Of a stretch of DNA of 64,000 nt, positions 10,734-23,109 are shown piece by piece. The DNA comes from Thalassia testudinum (lineage: Eukaryota; Streptophyta; Magnoliopsida; Alismatales; Hydrocharitaceae), in assembly GCA_037157565.1 (NCBI GenBank), contig JAZHRO010000039.1:47678001-47742000 (forward strand). The letters run 5' to 3'. The stretch's first letter is position 1. Each line of letters opens with the position of its first letter. The position numbers and the translations under genes are program-made. The notes below the pieces were generated by a model. It saw nothing but the letters and a program-made list of their open reading frames with translations, searched no databases and was not told the origin of the DNA.

Positions 10734-12245
10734 TGGGAAAGATGACGACGACGAGGAAGATAGATCGGAAGGTTCTTGCTGGTACAGCGAGGCACGACGA
10801 ACGATGACAGAGCTAACCCTGCCACTGGTATGGTGGCAGGGTGACAAGAGAGGGAGCGGAGAGTCGCCGGAGCCTGTGGGAAAATGGCCGAAGGAGGAGG
10901 AGACGAAGTTTGGGGATTTTCCTTGGCCAAAACAGGCTTAAGACAACCGGCGGATCCTGCCATTCCTTAAATAGCCATTGGCGAAGAGATCTCGCGGAGA
11001 GAGCGTGGGTAGCTTGTCGGAGAATGGCCGGAGAAGAGACCCATTCCTCTCGTGCATTTGCACGAGAGGCATGGGTAGTGGCAGGACATGGGAGGGGGTC
11101 TGCACGGAAGAGGACGACGCAGGGAACTCCCCCTTCATTTCTGAGAGCGGCTCCCATACCCTTCGCGGGGCCATCCTTCGTGCAAAGTCGCCGGAGGTAT
11201 GGGCAGCTGCGTGGGGTGACAGAGGGACCGTTCTGTAAAGAACGAAAGGAAAGCTGGGGGGCAAAGTGCAAGGGTTCAAGAAGTTAAGGGTCAAAAAGTA
11301 ATTCATGAGGACCAATTTGTAAAGTAGGTCAAAATGGCCTTCCCTTAGGTTCAAATTTTGATACAAGCCTAATTTGGATCCAAGAAATCTAATGGTGAAG
11401 TTTTATTTTAGGTTTGACCATGTTGACTGGTCAATTTGCACAAAAACCCAAATTAGGTCAAAAATTGGGTATGGTTTTCAATTTAGGTCAAGATGGGTTC
11501 CAATGGCCAAATTGAAGGTTCTAAACCCTAGGGGATGTTTTTTCATGAATTTTAGAGGGTTTAATTGACTTTTATCTTACTTGAAACTTCGTGAATTAAA
11601 GCAGGTTTGCTTTAGGGTTACAGAATGCCATTTTATTCCTAGAAATTGCTATAACCCTTTTTAGATCAAATAATCCCACTTTCTTTCTTGTTAAGCCCAT
11701 TGGACCTGTGTTTAGACCCTTAGACATCCTGTTTGTGTACTGTATCGGTAAAATTACAATTTTACCCCTTGTGTGTTGCTTCAAATTTAGATTTATAGTT
11801 CTTTTATTTAGGCTTTCCCTTAGGTTTTGAATGAGCTTTTGTATACTTATTTAGGTCAAAATGTGCTAGTTAGGACTTATGATGAGGCTCTCATCAATAA
11901 CATGTTAGATCATTTACATGTTTATTTGTAATATAAATTTGAATGTAAATGGTTATTGAATTAATTTGAAGAAATTAATTAATTGAATGCAAGTTAATTT
12001 GCATGGAAATGTGAATTTAAGTGAATATTATGCAATTTGATTTAAATTTCATTTGATTAAATTTGTGATGTGATTATGATGTCAAATTTTACAAGTTTAA
12101 TTTTGTTTTTGTTATTTGAGTTAATTTTGTTTTTGTTTTTGTTATGTTAAAAGATTTATTTCATTATAATTATTAATGAAGCTTATTTAAAATCTCCTTG
12201 GAAAATACTTCCTTAAGTATTCATTACTTGGTTGAGAGTTAAACA
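10734..12245. other. Right flank of the Tekay-type element: possible older LTR-like sequence
   Basis: No coding region is supported. The segment 10734-11260 is GC-rich and 11280-12245 is AT-rich. Read on the minus strand it goes from AT-rich sequence to a TATTTAAG box (about 10970-10980) and then a C/T-rich leader that continues across the Tekay insertion into 357-1. This is the layout of a plant LTR with promoter, so the Tekay-type element may have landed in the R-U5 part of an older minus-strand LTR. No terminal TG/CA or duplication was found, so this remains a suggestion. Confidence 0.35.
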
Positions 12246-15200
12246 ATGGATAGAAGTTGAATCCTTGAGAAGATCGAACAAGTAGTAAATATTTGACCGG
12301 TGTTATCCAATTCATTAAATTTGATTTTAAGAAATCACCAAAAATTGGCACCATTCTTTGCCCTTGTAGAGCATGTGTTAACTTATGTTGTGCAAATAGG
12401 AAAGTGATATTAGAGCATTTAATTTGCAATGGATTTTTACAAGGATATGTTCAATGGATTTTTCATGGGAAAGTACCAATAGATGCCAATGAAAGTTATG
12501 TTGAAAGTAGTGAAGATGAAGATCATGATCAAATAAATGACTTGATATATGATACTTTTGGGTTCCAAAATTTACATAATGACACAGATCACATGGAATA
12601 TGGGTCTTCAAGTGGTGTTGATGAGAAAACAAATGAATTCTTTAACTTAAGAATGTAGAAGAAGAATTGTACCTTGGATGTAAAACGTTTAGCAAGTTGT
12701 CATTTATTGTCCACTTATTTCACATAAAATGCCTTGGAGGTTGGACAAATAAATCTTTCACCATGTCATTAGAATTGCTAAAACAAGCATTTCCAGAAGG
12801 AGAAACACTTCCAGTGCCCTTTATGAAGCTAAGAAGATAATATCTGCACTTGGGCTCAACTACAAGAAAATAGATATTTGCCCTAACAAATGCATGTTAT
12901 ATTGGAAAGACAATGCAGACGATGTCGGCTGTAAAGTATGTGATGCTTCTAGATGGAGGGAAAGTGGTAATAAATCAAAGGAGGATGTAAATCGCAAACG
13001 AGGTAAGAAAATTCCTGCCCAGGTTATGTGGTATTTTCCATTGAAGCCTAGATTGTAGAAGTTGTTTATGTCATCGAAAACTTCTCTGATGAGATGGCAT
13101 GTTGAAGATCGCTCAAAGGATGGTATTATGAGGCATCCAGCAGATTCTCCAGTATGGAAAACCTTTGATAGTAAACATCCAGATTTCTCATCAGATCATC
13201 GAAATGTTCGACTTGGTCTGGCGACCGACGGTTTTAATCCTTTTGGAATTATGCCATCTCAATACAGCATATGACCTGTTATTTTGATACCATACAATTT
13301 GCCTCCATGGTTATGCATGAAACAACCCAATTTCATATTGTCAACACTAATTCCTGTTAAATCTGGTCCGAAAGCTCATATAGATATCTTTTTGCAACCT
13401 TTAATTGAAGAGCTACAGGAGTTATGGCTTGGGGTTTCAACTTGTGATGTGTCTAAAAAAGAGTTATTCCAGTTACATGTTGCACTTTTATGGACCATTA
13501 ATGATTTTCCTGCTTACGGTGATATCTCTGGATGGGTAACAAAAGGATACATGGCATGTCCTTCATGCAATAAGGACACTGACTCAATATATCTTCACTA
13601 TAGTCGAAAAAATGTCTACATGGGCCATAGATGATTTCTTCCTATGAATCATAAGTATCGAAGACAATTGGCATCCTTTAATGGTAAGCAAGAGTTTGGG
13701 GAGCCACCTAAAAAATTGTCTGCCAATGAACTTTCGGCATAATTGGATGGTATTCCTAGTATCATTGGCATTCATCCTAACAACAAAAACAAGTACATGC
13801 CTAATTGGATAAAAAAAAGTATTCTATTCGATTTGCCTTACTGGAAAGGAAATCTTGTATGTCACAATCTTGATGTAATGCATATTGAGAAAAATATTTG
13901 TGAAAGTATATTAGGAACATTACTAGCATTGGATAAAAAGAACAAGAATAATGTGAAAAGTCGGCTTGATTTGCAGGAAATGAATATCAGACATGCTTTG
14001 CATCCAACTGTTATCGGAATCAAGATGAACCTACCCTCTACATGCTTTTCGTTAAAGAAGAAAGAAAGAATTGACATGTTCAAACTTCTTAAAGGAATAA
14101 AGGCTCCAGATGGGTATGCATCAAACATATCTAGATGCATAAGTATATCTACACAGAATATAATTGGTTTGAAAAGTCATGACTACCATAGTCTAATGCA
14201 ACAACTACTTCCATTGGCATTAGCAGTTACCGTAAAGAATGAGAATGTGAGGTTAGTGTTGATAGAATTTTGCAATTTCTTTAGAGACCTATGCTCAAAG
14301 GAGATCGATCCAAGTCATATTGAGAAATTGGAATGAAGAATTGTGGTTACAATGTGTTAAATGGAGAAAATATTTTCGCCTTCATTCTTCGATATAATGA
14401 TGCATTTGCCTATACACTTAGCTACAGAGGCAAAGTTAGCTGGGCCTGTTCAATATCAATGGATGTACCCCATTGAGAGGTAATTAACCTTTCTTTCAAG
14501 TAATTTACTTAATCAATTGCTTGACATGCTAATTTAAGTAGTTTTATTTTACTAGGTACCTTTTCACATTAAAAAGATATGTTTGCAATAAAAGTCATCT
14601 AGAAGGTTCCGTTGTAGAAGGGTATCTAGTAGATGAATGCCTTACATTTTGTTCTAGAAACTTGCAAGGTGTTGAGACGAGGATCAATAAGTTATCAAGA
14701 AATGTTGAGGATGACTTTGATACACTAGATGAAGGATTTTCAGCACTCTCACAATTAGGCCATGCAATAAGAAAAGGAACTCCAGTAGTTCTTGATCCTA
14801 CTTTGATGAATCTTGCACATGGGTATATATTATCAAATTATGATGTGGTACTGCAGTTTAAAAAGTAAGAACTTGTGTAGGTTGATTTTGTTGAAATTTA
14901 TAATATATAGTTTGATTTTTCACTAAGTTAATAATTGCAGAATGTATCAAGATAATTTGAAATTAAATCGATGCCTATCGAAAAAGGAATTGAGTAATCT
15001 CCACAGTAATACATTTTCTGATTGGTTTAAGAAACATGTATGCTACCCACTATTAAGTTTTATAAGTTCCTTCTTAATTGTCAATATTGTAATTGACATT
15101 TTCACTTTTCTATGTAGATTGAGGAAAAGGCTAAAAAAGAGTATGTACCAGAAGAGCTTAAGGTGCTTGCTCAAGGATTGCACAACATAGGAGTTTATTA

Positions 15201-15876
15201 TGATGGCTACATAATAAATGGTTTCAAATTCCATACAAAGTGTAAACAAGCAAATAGAAAAACATAAAATAGTGGAGTAATAGTAGTAGCCGATACAGAG
15301 TGCTTCTCGAAAGTAAATGATCCAAACCCTACAATAGGACCTGTTACTTACTATGGGGTGTTGACAGATATTATCCAGATTAATTATTATGAGAAAATAA
15401 AAACTATGTTATTCAAGTGTCAATGGGTACGATCTAAAGCAGAAAAGAAGGATGGCCTTACATCAGTGAATTTAGAGCAAATTGGCTATTCAGACGATCC
15501 ATTTGTCCTAGCATCTCAAGTTCGTCAAGTTTTTTATGTTTGTCATCCTAATCGCAAAGGTTGGCACTTTGTGATTTAAACAAGACCTAGAGACACATAT
15601 AACATCCAAGATAAAGTCGTAGATGCACATATTGATGGACATTTAGATAGTAGTTCTACAGATGCACGTATGGAAGATTCAATGGAGGATGATGATAATG
15701 TTACTCTAATCATAAATGATATGCATGGTGTCACTTTCAAGCAAGAAATTTGGGAGCAACACTTAAATACTATTAATATAGATACCATTCTTGACATTGA
15801 GTCAGAGGAAGACAACTTGAATGGGTGTGACTTGCTATTTGAAAATTATTTTAATTGTTTATCAAATTTTATTTAA
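12246..15876 (+). pseudogene. CACTA transposase (TNPD-like), several stops
   Basis: This family cuts and pastes CACTA elements. The start is taken at ATG 12246 (MDRS, the usual opening). A transposase-associated domain follows, with CPCRACVN and HLICNGFLQGYVQWIFHGK (12293-12500). The main transposase domain (about 12840-14470) shows KCMLYWKDN, WHVEDRSKDGIMRHPADSPVWK, PSCNKD and CHNLDVMHIEKNICESILGTLL. Next come the DUF4218-type block (MHLPIHLATEAKLAGPVQ, CNKSHLEGSVVEGYLVDE) and the DUF4216-type block (15290-15575). Three introns with GT-AG ends are readable: 14480-14555, 14865-14940 and 15038-15117. In-frame stops or frame changes occur near 12656, 13059, 13272, 13632, 13740, 14334 and 15577, so it is a pseudogene. 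Confidence 0.88.
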
Positions 15877-15935
15877 TCTTCTACTATTAAATTTTTTTGT
15901 TTAAATTATTTATTTTGCTCTTGATTTTACTACAG

Positions 15936-18070
15936 GATGTTCAATTGAAAACGAGTTGAGGTGGATTTGACATAAATGAGAAAAGGCAGGATCTCCTTTC
16001 TAGAAAAGCTCCTCCACCTGTTGGACTTCAATTTAAAAAAATTTTAGCTGCAATCAATCAATTACGTGATGAGCCAAGAAGATATAAAGAAACACAGAGT
16101 TTATCAATCACATGTGGATAAGTCTCAAGGTTCGAGAGGCCATGAGCAACGAGAACAAAGAAATGAAGGTCAACAAAAAGAAAAGGGAAAATTGCCTTCT
16201 TCACATGTCTTAGAACCTCAACAACCGTGTTATGAGTCTCTCTTAAGATCTCAAGAAAGCACAGAATCTGAAGTCAGTGAAAATGGTAAGATAATATATA
16301 ATGTGGAAATATACTCTATAATATTATGAACTTTAGTTGAAGAGTTTTCTGGGAACTATAGCTAGAAATTCAGAATTTGCACCTTTGGATTGCACGGATT
16401 GGAGGTTGATTCCAAATGATAAGAAGACAACAATGTCTGAACTTGTTCATGTACTTATTAATGGTATTTGATTCAATTTATATATTTACCTTAGGAAAGA
16501 AAATTAGTTGACTTTTCCCTTTAATTATTCATGTAAAATAAATTTGAATGACATAAAGATGAAGAAATGGATCATAAATTCAATAGCAAAAAAGTGGAGG
16601 GATTTTAAAGGCAAGCAAAAGGAAAGCTATTACAACCCTGACTGGCCTTTTAAAGAGAGGATGCACATCATAATCCCCGTGTTTCAGAAGAACAATGGAA
16701 GTCTCTAAATGAGTATTGGGATACTGAAAAATTCAAGGTAAATTGAGCTAAATTTGATACTTTACGGTCAAGTTGATTTCATTGGTACATTTTTAAGTTA
16801 TATGCATGTATTGTAACAGCGTTCTGCTACTAATATATCAAATAGGTTGAAATTAAAAATGAATCACACAACAGGAATCAAAAGTTATGCATGTCTGAAA
16901 TAAGAAGTATTTCTCAAATTTCATTTGGTTAACATTCTCTCTTATATATAATGATAAACATTGTACCTTGGATTATGTTAGAAGGAAAAAGACAAGGGAA
17001 GAAAGGTGACTCATGCAGAAGTATTTATAACTGCACATAAGAAAAAGGATGGTACACCTATTAATGCTGAAGTTGCAGACAAGATTGTAAGACTTGCTTT
17101 TGTGAAATGAAATTTTACCTTTTATTTTCTCTCTTATTAAAATATAATACTTTTCTTTCTACTTATTTTTATTGATAATGCTTAGGAACAATTAACTAAT
17201 GCCATGGAGAAAGGAGAGGAGTTAGAGGATTCTTCCCACATCGATGAGGTTTACACAACCATAGTGGGAGCAGGAAAAGCAAAATATCAGCATTGATATG
17301 GGCTAGGAGTATCTATTACGGGTGGAGCATAAATCGAGGAAGAACATTTAAGGAAACAAAATCTTGAAGCAAAGTTGGATGCTCAAGACAAAAAGATGGG
17401 GGAAATGTTGGCTTCACAACGTCAAGAAATAAACATTTTAAAAGAAATGCTACAATCTTTTGCTCGACCAAACTTGCAAATTAGGAATTCTATTGAGGTA
17501 CTTTGTGTATGGTTCCTTTTAGTAATGACCCTGTTTAGTCATGTATCTAGTGCATATAACTCATGTACTCATTTGTAGGAAAGACAAGAAGATAACCCCT
17601 TAAGGAATGAGATAATAACTTCAAAAAGGCAACATTTAAGTGTTGCATCTACTTGTTCTAGAGAACAGGTACAATTTAAGTTTTTATGCTTTCTAAGTGA
17701 TCATAACCTAGTATATAATCTAAGTTTTTATTACTGTAGGAGTTTTCATTACTTGGTATAGATTCTACAAAAGTAGAAGTTGTACTTGCTCGTGTACAGA
17801 TAATTGATCCAAGTCAGTGCATTGGAGGCATCCAAGTTGGATCAAAATATATAGGGGTTGTTATTGAGGTTGCAATTGACGAAAATGAGCCTTTGATTAG
17901 GCCGTTCGAACAATATCACACAATAGGAGATGCTACCGGTTCAATCATTGCATGGCCTAAAAGGCTTACTATTCCAAGGTAATGGATAAGTTTACCAACC
18001 ATTATAACTTTTTATCATTGTTAGATTGGTAATTTACACTATTTCTTAATCTATTTTCAGGAACTTTTAA
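15936..18070 (+). pseudogene. Second CACTA gene: plant transposase (Transposase_24-type) with DUF8039-like C terminus
   Basis: The downstream partner of the transposase in many plant CACTA elements; it may act as the DNA-binding accessory protein (known of the family, not shown here). Visible pieces are MKKWIINSIAKKWRDFKGKQK (16558 on), a HKKKDGTPINAEVADKI block (about 17037-17090), a coiled-coil-like DAQDKKMGEMLASQRQEINILKEML (17375-17455) and a final block with IGGIQVGSKYIGVVIEVAIDENEPLIRPF and DATGSIIAWPKRLTIP (17740-17980). The pieces are separated by AT-rich introns with GT-AG borders. Stops are present in several exons, so the gene is probably dead. Confidence 0.7.
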
Positions 18071-19974
18071 TAGACATGGGAACTCAAAGATGAAGAATTG
18101 ATAAAAGAACATGTTGCCCACATTATCTAGTTTAGATATGGTCTGGAGTCTAGTTTAGTTGTCCTAGCTTTCAAATTTGAATATACCTTTTCTATTTTTC
18201 TTGATTGTTATGTTAGTTGTTTAGCTTTGAACTCTAAAAAATGATTATTGGTTATTTGTAATGACTTATATTTTATTGGTGGGTATTTTATTAAGGAATG
18301 ATTTTGGATGGTGGCTGCTAATGACAGGTATGCAAGCTTTCTTTCTCTATAGCATATTATGATAAGAGATTTCACTATTATAATCACTATTATAATAAGA
18401 GCTTTCTTTTCTCAAAAAATAATAATAGGAGCTTTTTGTGATGTCTACAATTATCTAATTGTTCCCTACCAAGATGGGCAAATTTTTCTTATCCAAAAAA
18501 AAGGATGGGAAGTTTTTCCAACAGGCAACATGGTTAAGATGAGATTGAGATGGTGAAATAAGAATCGCTTTGGGAATCCTCTTTCTATCTTTTACAACAT
18601 AATCAGATCGTTGTCAAAATCTATTTACCCAGTTTCACTATGGTATGTGATTGACCACGAAGTCCAGATGCTGTTGGTTGTAATTAAAAACAGATTAGCT
18701 ATAATAGAATTCAACCAGATGGAGAATTAGGAAACTGAAGCACTTTGTTGCTGAGCTCATTGTAATTAGCAACTGAGTAAGAAGGGCAGGAGCTGACGGA
18801 AGAAAAGAAGGGCAGGAGCTCAGGAGGTTGTTCCACAGCTTCAACTAGAACATGGAGTTGCAGTTGATAGAATGTACACAAGATCTTTTATGACTACTCT
18901 TGATATGGTAGGTTGATACCTGGTCAAATTTCTGATTTAATATTTCAATTATTGATCAGTCTTTGGAGTGTGGTGTATCAATCTAATGTTTGTTGTGCTG
19001 ATCAGATCACTGATGGTACTTGCCTATGCTGCTGGAGCTGCTTGCTTGCCTGTTGCTGCTGCTGCTGCTTGCTTGCCTCCTGCTGCTGCTGTTGCTGCTT
19101 GCCTGTGCTGCTGCTGCTTGGTTGCCTGCTGCTGTTGCTTGGTTGCCTGCTGCTGCTGCTTGCCTATGCTACTGCTGCTTGCTTGCCTGCTGCTGCTGCT
19201 GCTTGCCTATGCTGCTGCTGCTGCTGCTTGCCTGCCTCGTGCTACTGCTTGCCTGCTACAGGAAGCCATCATTCAATTTGATTTCTGAAGGTATAAGGGA
19301 GAAATTGCCTCCTCTGCTTTTTATATATTGTTGTTGAAAGGTCATTTTGGTATATCATTTTTGAAATATTTTTTGGGAAGAATGACTGGTTTATGGAGGC
19401 ATAGCCCTTACCAGCTATAATCTAAAGCAAGCACAATGAAATTCCTCATTGTCTGATTGGAAATGAGCAGCAATATGTGATTGCAACATTTGTTTAGTAT
19501 ACCTTACCGATGGAGGTGTTTTTTGGCATATCTATTGCAATATTTGCCACACCTTTTTTGTTTGTCGTTCTTCAGAGGTTTTGTTTCAGGTAATTATTTC
19601 TATGTTAAATGTCATCTTTGTTGTGTCTGAGGGTGGCTTCACAATAGTCTAGAATAATTTGAAAGCATGGAAGTTGCTCCAGATATACTCCTCCCCTCCT
19701 AACCATCCAAGGTGAATTTGGTTATTTGTGCATGTGTTCTTTTCTGCTTTTCCTATCTTCGATGACCATATGTGTCACTGTTGTCGATGGGTGTCATAGA
19801 CTTTTGTTCACTAGGAGTGGCATTTGGCTCTCTGCTCTACAACTGGACTTCAATTGATTTATTCTTTGATTCCTTTTGTTTTGCTTTTTTGTTAGTCATT
19901 CATATCATAACTCCTTGTTATTGGACTGGGAAAAATAGATTTCCTTTATTATTTTTCTTCTTTTATAATGTCAG
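18071..19974. other. Non-coding interior of the CACTA element
   Basis: No gene could be supported. The stretch is AT-rich with T-runs like plant introns. It contains the trinucleotide-rich block at 19030-19262 and a short spliced-looking piece ending TGGATATG-type before GTAGGT near 18906. It may include intronic sequence of the captured host gene that follows. Confidence 0.5.
19030..19262. repeat. Imperfect (TGC)n / TGCTTGCC repeat block
   Basis: The stretch is built from TGCTGCTGC runs broken by TTGCCTGC units. It is open in all three plus-strand frames only because of the three-base period, giving Leu-, Cys- and Ala-rich strings. No start signal or conserved domain supports a protein. Related TGC/GCA-rich sequence recurs at 20880-21450. 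Confidence 0.8.
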
Positions 19975-20705
19975 ATGCTTAAAAATCAGATCGAGTCTAC
20001 TGAAGCTTCTATTCTCTTAGACATCACTTCCGATATCTGCTTGCTTTCTAAATATCAGGTCAAGTTGCTTATTGAGATGCTTGTGAGGAAATGCGGTCTT
20101 GATGCTGTCAAGGCTGTAATTCCTGCAGAGTACATGAAACTGCTCAGAAATATAAGAAAGGTAAGTGTTTTTTTTTTTTTAAAGGAGAAAGGTTAGAGTT
20201 ATCAGGGAGATGTGTCTTTGAACTTGTGTATTTGCAGCTTATTGCAAAATTTTAACTTTTTACAGATGGCAGAGAGGAAAGAGTGGAAGGCCAAGTCAGA
20301 TGGAGACAGTGAATCACTTCATTCCAAAACAAGCTCCTATAAGAAGTCAGGATCTCTTTTTACAAAATCAACTGGCTCAAGGTATAATACTTTAGGTCAA
20401 CCTGCATTGTCGTTAAGTGTTCATTATTGCTGCTGCTACTACTGAATCATCTACTGCTACTGCTGCTGTTGAATGGCATGTCACCTCCATGTTCTTTGGG
20501 TGTAAGACCATTATAGTTATGTGTCTTACTGGTTTTTCTTCCAATTGACTTTTTGTCTCTTTCTGCATGGAAAAGGAATATCAATTGTTCTTACCATGAA
20601 TATTAATCCTACCATGGTATGCATTTGCAGGTTGAAGAATGGCATTCAGATGACGCAGGAAACCATCGAGATCCACCAAATGATTTAGCAGCCAAGAGGC
20701 AAAAG
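19975..20705 (+). pseudogene. Captured host gene fragment, RRP12-like (ribosomal RNA-processing) exons
   Basis: Three exon-like pieces have good splice signals: 19975-20160 (acceptor TCAG, donor GTAAGT), 20266-20381 (acceptor ACAG, donor GTATAA) and 20631-20705 (acceptor GCAG, donor GTATGG). The first encodes 62 codons including LLDITSDICLLSKYQV and EMLVRKCGLDAVKAV. The second starts MAERKEWKAKSDGDSESL. I recognise this as the C-terminal part of plant RRP12-like proteins, which help process and export pre-ribosomes; this is from memory, without a search. The third exon's best frame does not follow from the second, so the piece is decayed. It lies inside the CACTA element, as expected for gene capture. 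It is unlikely to make RRP12. Confidence 0.6.
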
Positions 20706-22560
20706 GTATGGTTATGTGCATCAGTCCAATTTTAATGTAGCTGCTAAATCTTGAACCATGGTCCTACATTTGAAAAAAAATAGATCACTAGTTCCTACAT
20801 TTGAAAAAACTATAGCGGGTTTTATCAGGATGCAACTTGCCTCTTTAAGAGGCGAGTTTGCCCTTAATTAAACAATGTTTCTACTGCTGCTACTGCTTGC
20901 TGTTGCTACTGCTGCTGCTTGCTTAGGCTGCTGGTGCTGCTTACTTGGCTGCTACTGCTGCTAATTGGAACAAGTTGCTGCTTAAAAGACAAGCAGCAGG
21001 AGCAGCAACTTGACTGATGCACATAGGAAGCAAGTTGTTCTAATTAGCAACTTGTTTAGCTTTTAAGCAACTTGTCTTTTAATCTAGTGTTCCTGATTAC
21101 CCTTAGATGCTTCTCTTTTAAGTAGTAAGCATGTCTCCTTAGCAGTTGTTTCCTGAGAATCTGAGCAACAACAACTAATGAGCATAAATAACATATAAAC
21201 ATCTCCAACATGCTAGCAGCAGCAAATTACAATATCCATATTACTAAAGAGGGCAATATGCTAGCAACAGTAGCAGATTACAACTTGCAGCAGCAACTAA
21301 AAAGGTTGCATTGAATGCTTTATTCTGTTATAAGCTATATACATTATCAAAACATGATTCTGGATGATGTTTAATTAGCATAAAATGCTAATACATTGCA
21401 GCAGCATCAACATAAAATGTTATATGTTGAAGCAGTAGCATAAAATGTTAAACAATCTACAGCATCAACATAAAACGTTTAATTAGCATGGTATATGCAT
21501 GAAGCACCAACCACCTCTTCTTCACTTATCCCTTCACCTAAGCTTATTAGAAGAGTGTTGGGGATTGGTCAATCAACTATAGCTTTAAGTTTACATTTTG
21601 GAGTAGTATTCATAATGCCCTTGCAAATACTAATACATTGGAGAAGGTATTCATCTTGCTATGGAGCATCTGACTGGAGCACAATAAGGTGATCATCTTT
21701 CAATGCGATAGATAATTTATTAAGGGATTTCTTCATCACCTTAATATACTTTGTACACATTAGAGGAGTTCAAGGATATATTTTCAAGCTTATGATTTAT
21801 GTATGGTAAGCTGAATCAGAAATTGACTGCAAGGCTTATCTTCCAAATGTTCTCTTTATGGCTTAATTATTGGAAATAAATTATGATTCTGGAGCTTAAT
21901 GAATATGGAAAACTAGAGTAATTTGTTTATTAGCTTATCCTTATACTCAGGAATTTTTCCACACTATGCATTTAGACATTATTTTCTTATGTCATGTTGC
22001 TTTATTATATTGTATTTCTCAACAGAATTGTTATTGGCAGGAAGAAACCCATGCTTGCAGGAGGATTCTGAAAATGGAAATAGTTTTCCACAGAATCCTT
22101 GAAACTTGTAGCTGATCCTATTCTTGCTCATGCTAGATAATGAGGAGTTCAAGGATATTAAGGGAGTTCTTTAGAATTTCAAGAGGAGTTCAAGGATATC
22201 AACCAAGAGGAGCAGATTGCAAATGCCAAATTACATGGTCATATTCAACCAAACAAAGATTGCAAGCTACAAAAGGGAAATGGGAAGGAGGCTAACATGA
22301 GGGATGAGCTGCTTATGAAAGATATTCAGCAATTGGAAAGTTGGAATTCAATCCACAGAAGATACAATATGTCATGCGCAAACTCATTGTATTTTTATTT
22401 TTTCTGTATTTTTCTTTTCTCTTGTATCACCCTTAAGAGGGGAATATGTACTTTAATGATCTGGGAAGTTAATAAAAGGGACTTTTGTGCTCAGGCTCCT
22501 ATGCTTTATGCTTGTTAAAAAATATTATTTCTTAGTAATGAATAAAATTAAATTGTATAG
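20706..22560. other. Non-coding 3' interior of the CACTA element
   Basis: No gene is supported. GCA/TGC-rich segments lie at 20880-21020 and 21220-21450. Near 20960-21080 the words AAGCAACTTG and CAAGTTGCT occur in both orientations and could fold. The rest is AT-rich. Confidence 0.5.
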
Positions 22561-22589
22561 GTATCATTAAAGTGAATCAACAGTGGCAA

Positions 22590-23075
22590 TGAAAGTGCCA
22601 TAAAAGTAAATAATTAGTGACGATTTAGTGGTATAAGAAAGCTCCATTAAAGCAAATCAATAGTGGTGATTTAGAGACAAATAATTGCTACTAAATATCA
22701 ATAGAGGCAATTAAATGGCAAAATAAAGTGTCACTAAAGAAATCAATAGTGGCAATTTAGTGACAAAAAAATGCCATTAAATTAAGCATATAGTGATACA
22801 AATAGCGTCAAATAAATTACCACTAATATAAATTAATAGTGGCAAAATAGTGACAAATAAATTACCACTAAAGAAGGCCATTAGTGACAATATTTGCCGC
22901 AATTAAAGTGCCACTAATACCGTTGATTTAGTGGTGATTGTACAATTGTCACTAACCTTTTAGTGACGCCAACGAAGGCGAAAATTAAGTAGCAATTATT
23001 TTAAGTGACGCTAATTACATATAGTGGCAAATAAAAGGACTATAGTGGCAAATATTAAATATTGCTAAAGGTCAT
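22590..23075. repeat. CACTA subterminal repeats
   Basis: Short units of the type TAGTGGCAAT, TAGTGACAA and GCCACTAA recur many times in both orientations over about 480 bp. CACTA elements carry such subterminal arrays, bound by their accessory transposase protein (established knowledge). The position directly before the 3' terminus supports this. Confidence 0.8.
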
Positions 23076-23088
23076 TTTTTTTGTAGTG
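23076..23088 (+). other. 3' terminus of the CACTA element
   Basis: A T-run followed by GTAGTG; the terminal five bases TAGTG are the inverse of CACTA. The next three bases (ATA) would be the target duplication, which cannot be checked without the 5' end. Confidence 0.8.
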
Positions 23089-23109
23089 ATAGGTTGCCTT
23101 TTTGGAGCA

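Larger units (their letters stand above)
12246..23088 (+). mobile_element. CACTA (En/Spm-type) DNA transposon, 5' end not found
   Basis: Plus-strand class II element. It carries a TNPD-like transposase (12246-15876), a second gene with a plant transposase domain (about 15936-18070), a captured host gene fragment (19975-20705) and subterminal repeats (about 22590-23075). It ends in a T-run plus GTAGTG at 23088, the mirror image of the CACTAC start of this superfamily. The expected 5' CACTAC terminus was not seen between 10734 and 12245 or in 1-357. The left limit given is only the first recognisable codon. The transposase has several stops and looks inactive. Confidence 0.85.

Noticed and set aside
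19020..19337. Three overlapping open frames rich in Leu, Cys and Ala
   Set aside because: They result from the three-base period of the TGC repeat, which removes stops from all frames. No start context, homology or splice support.
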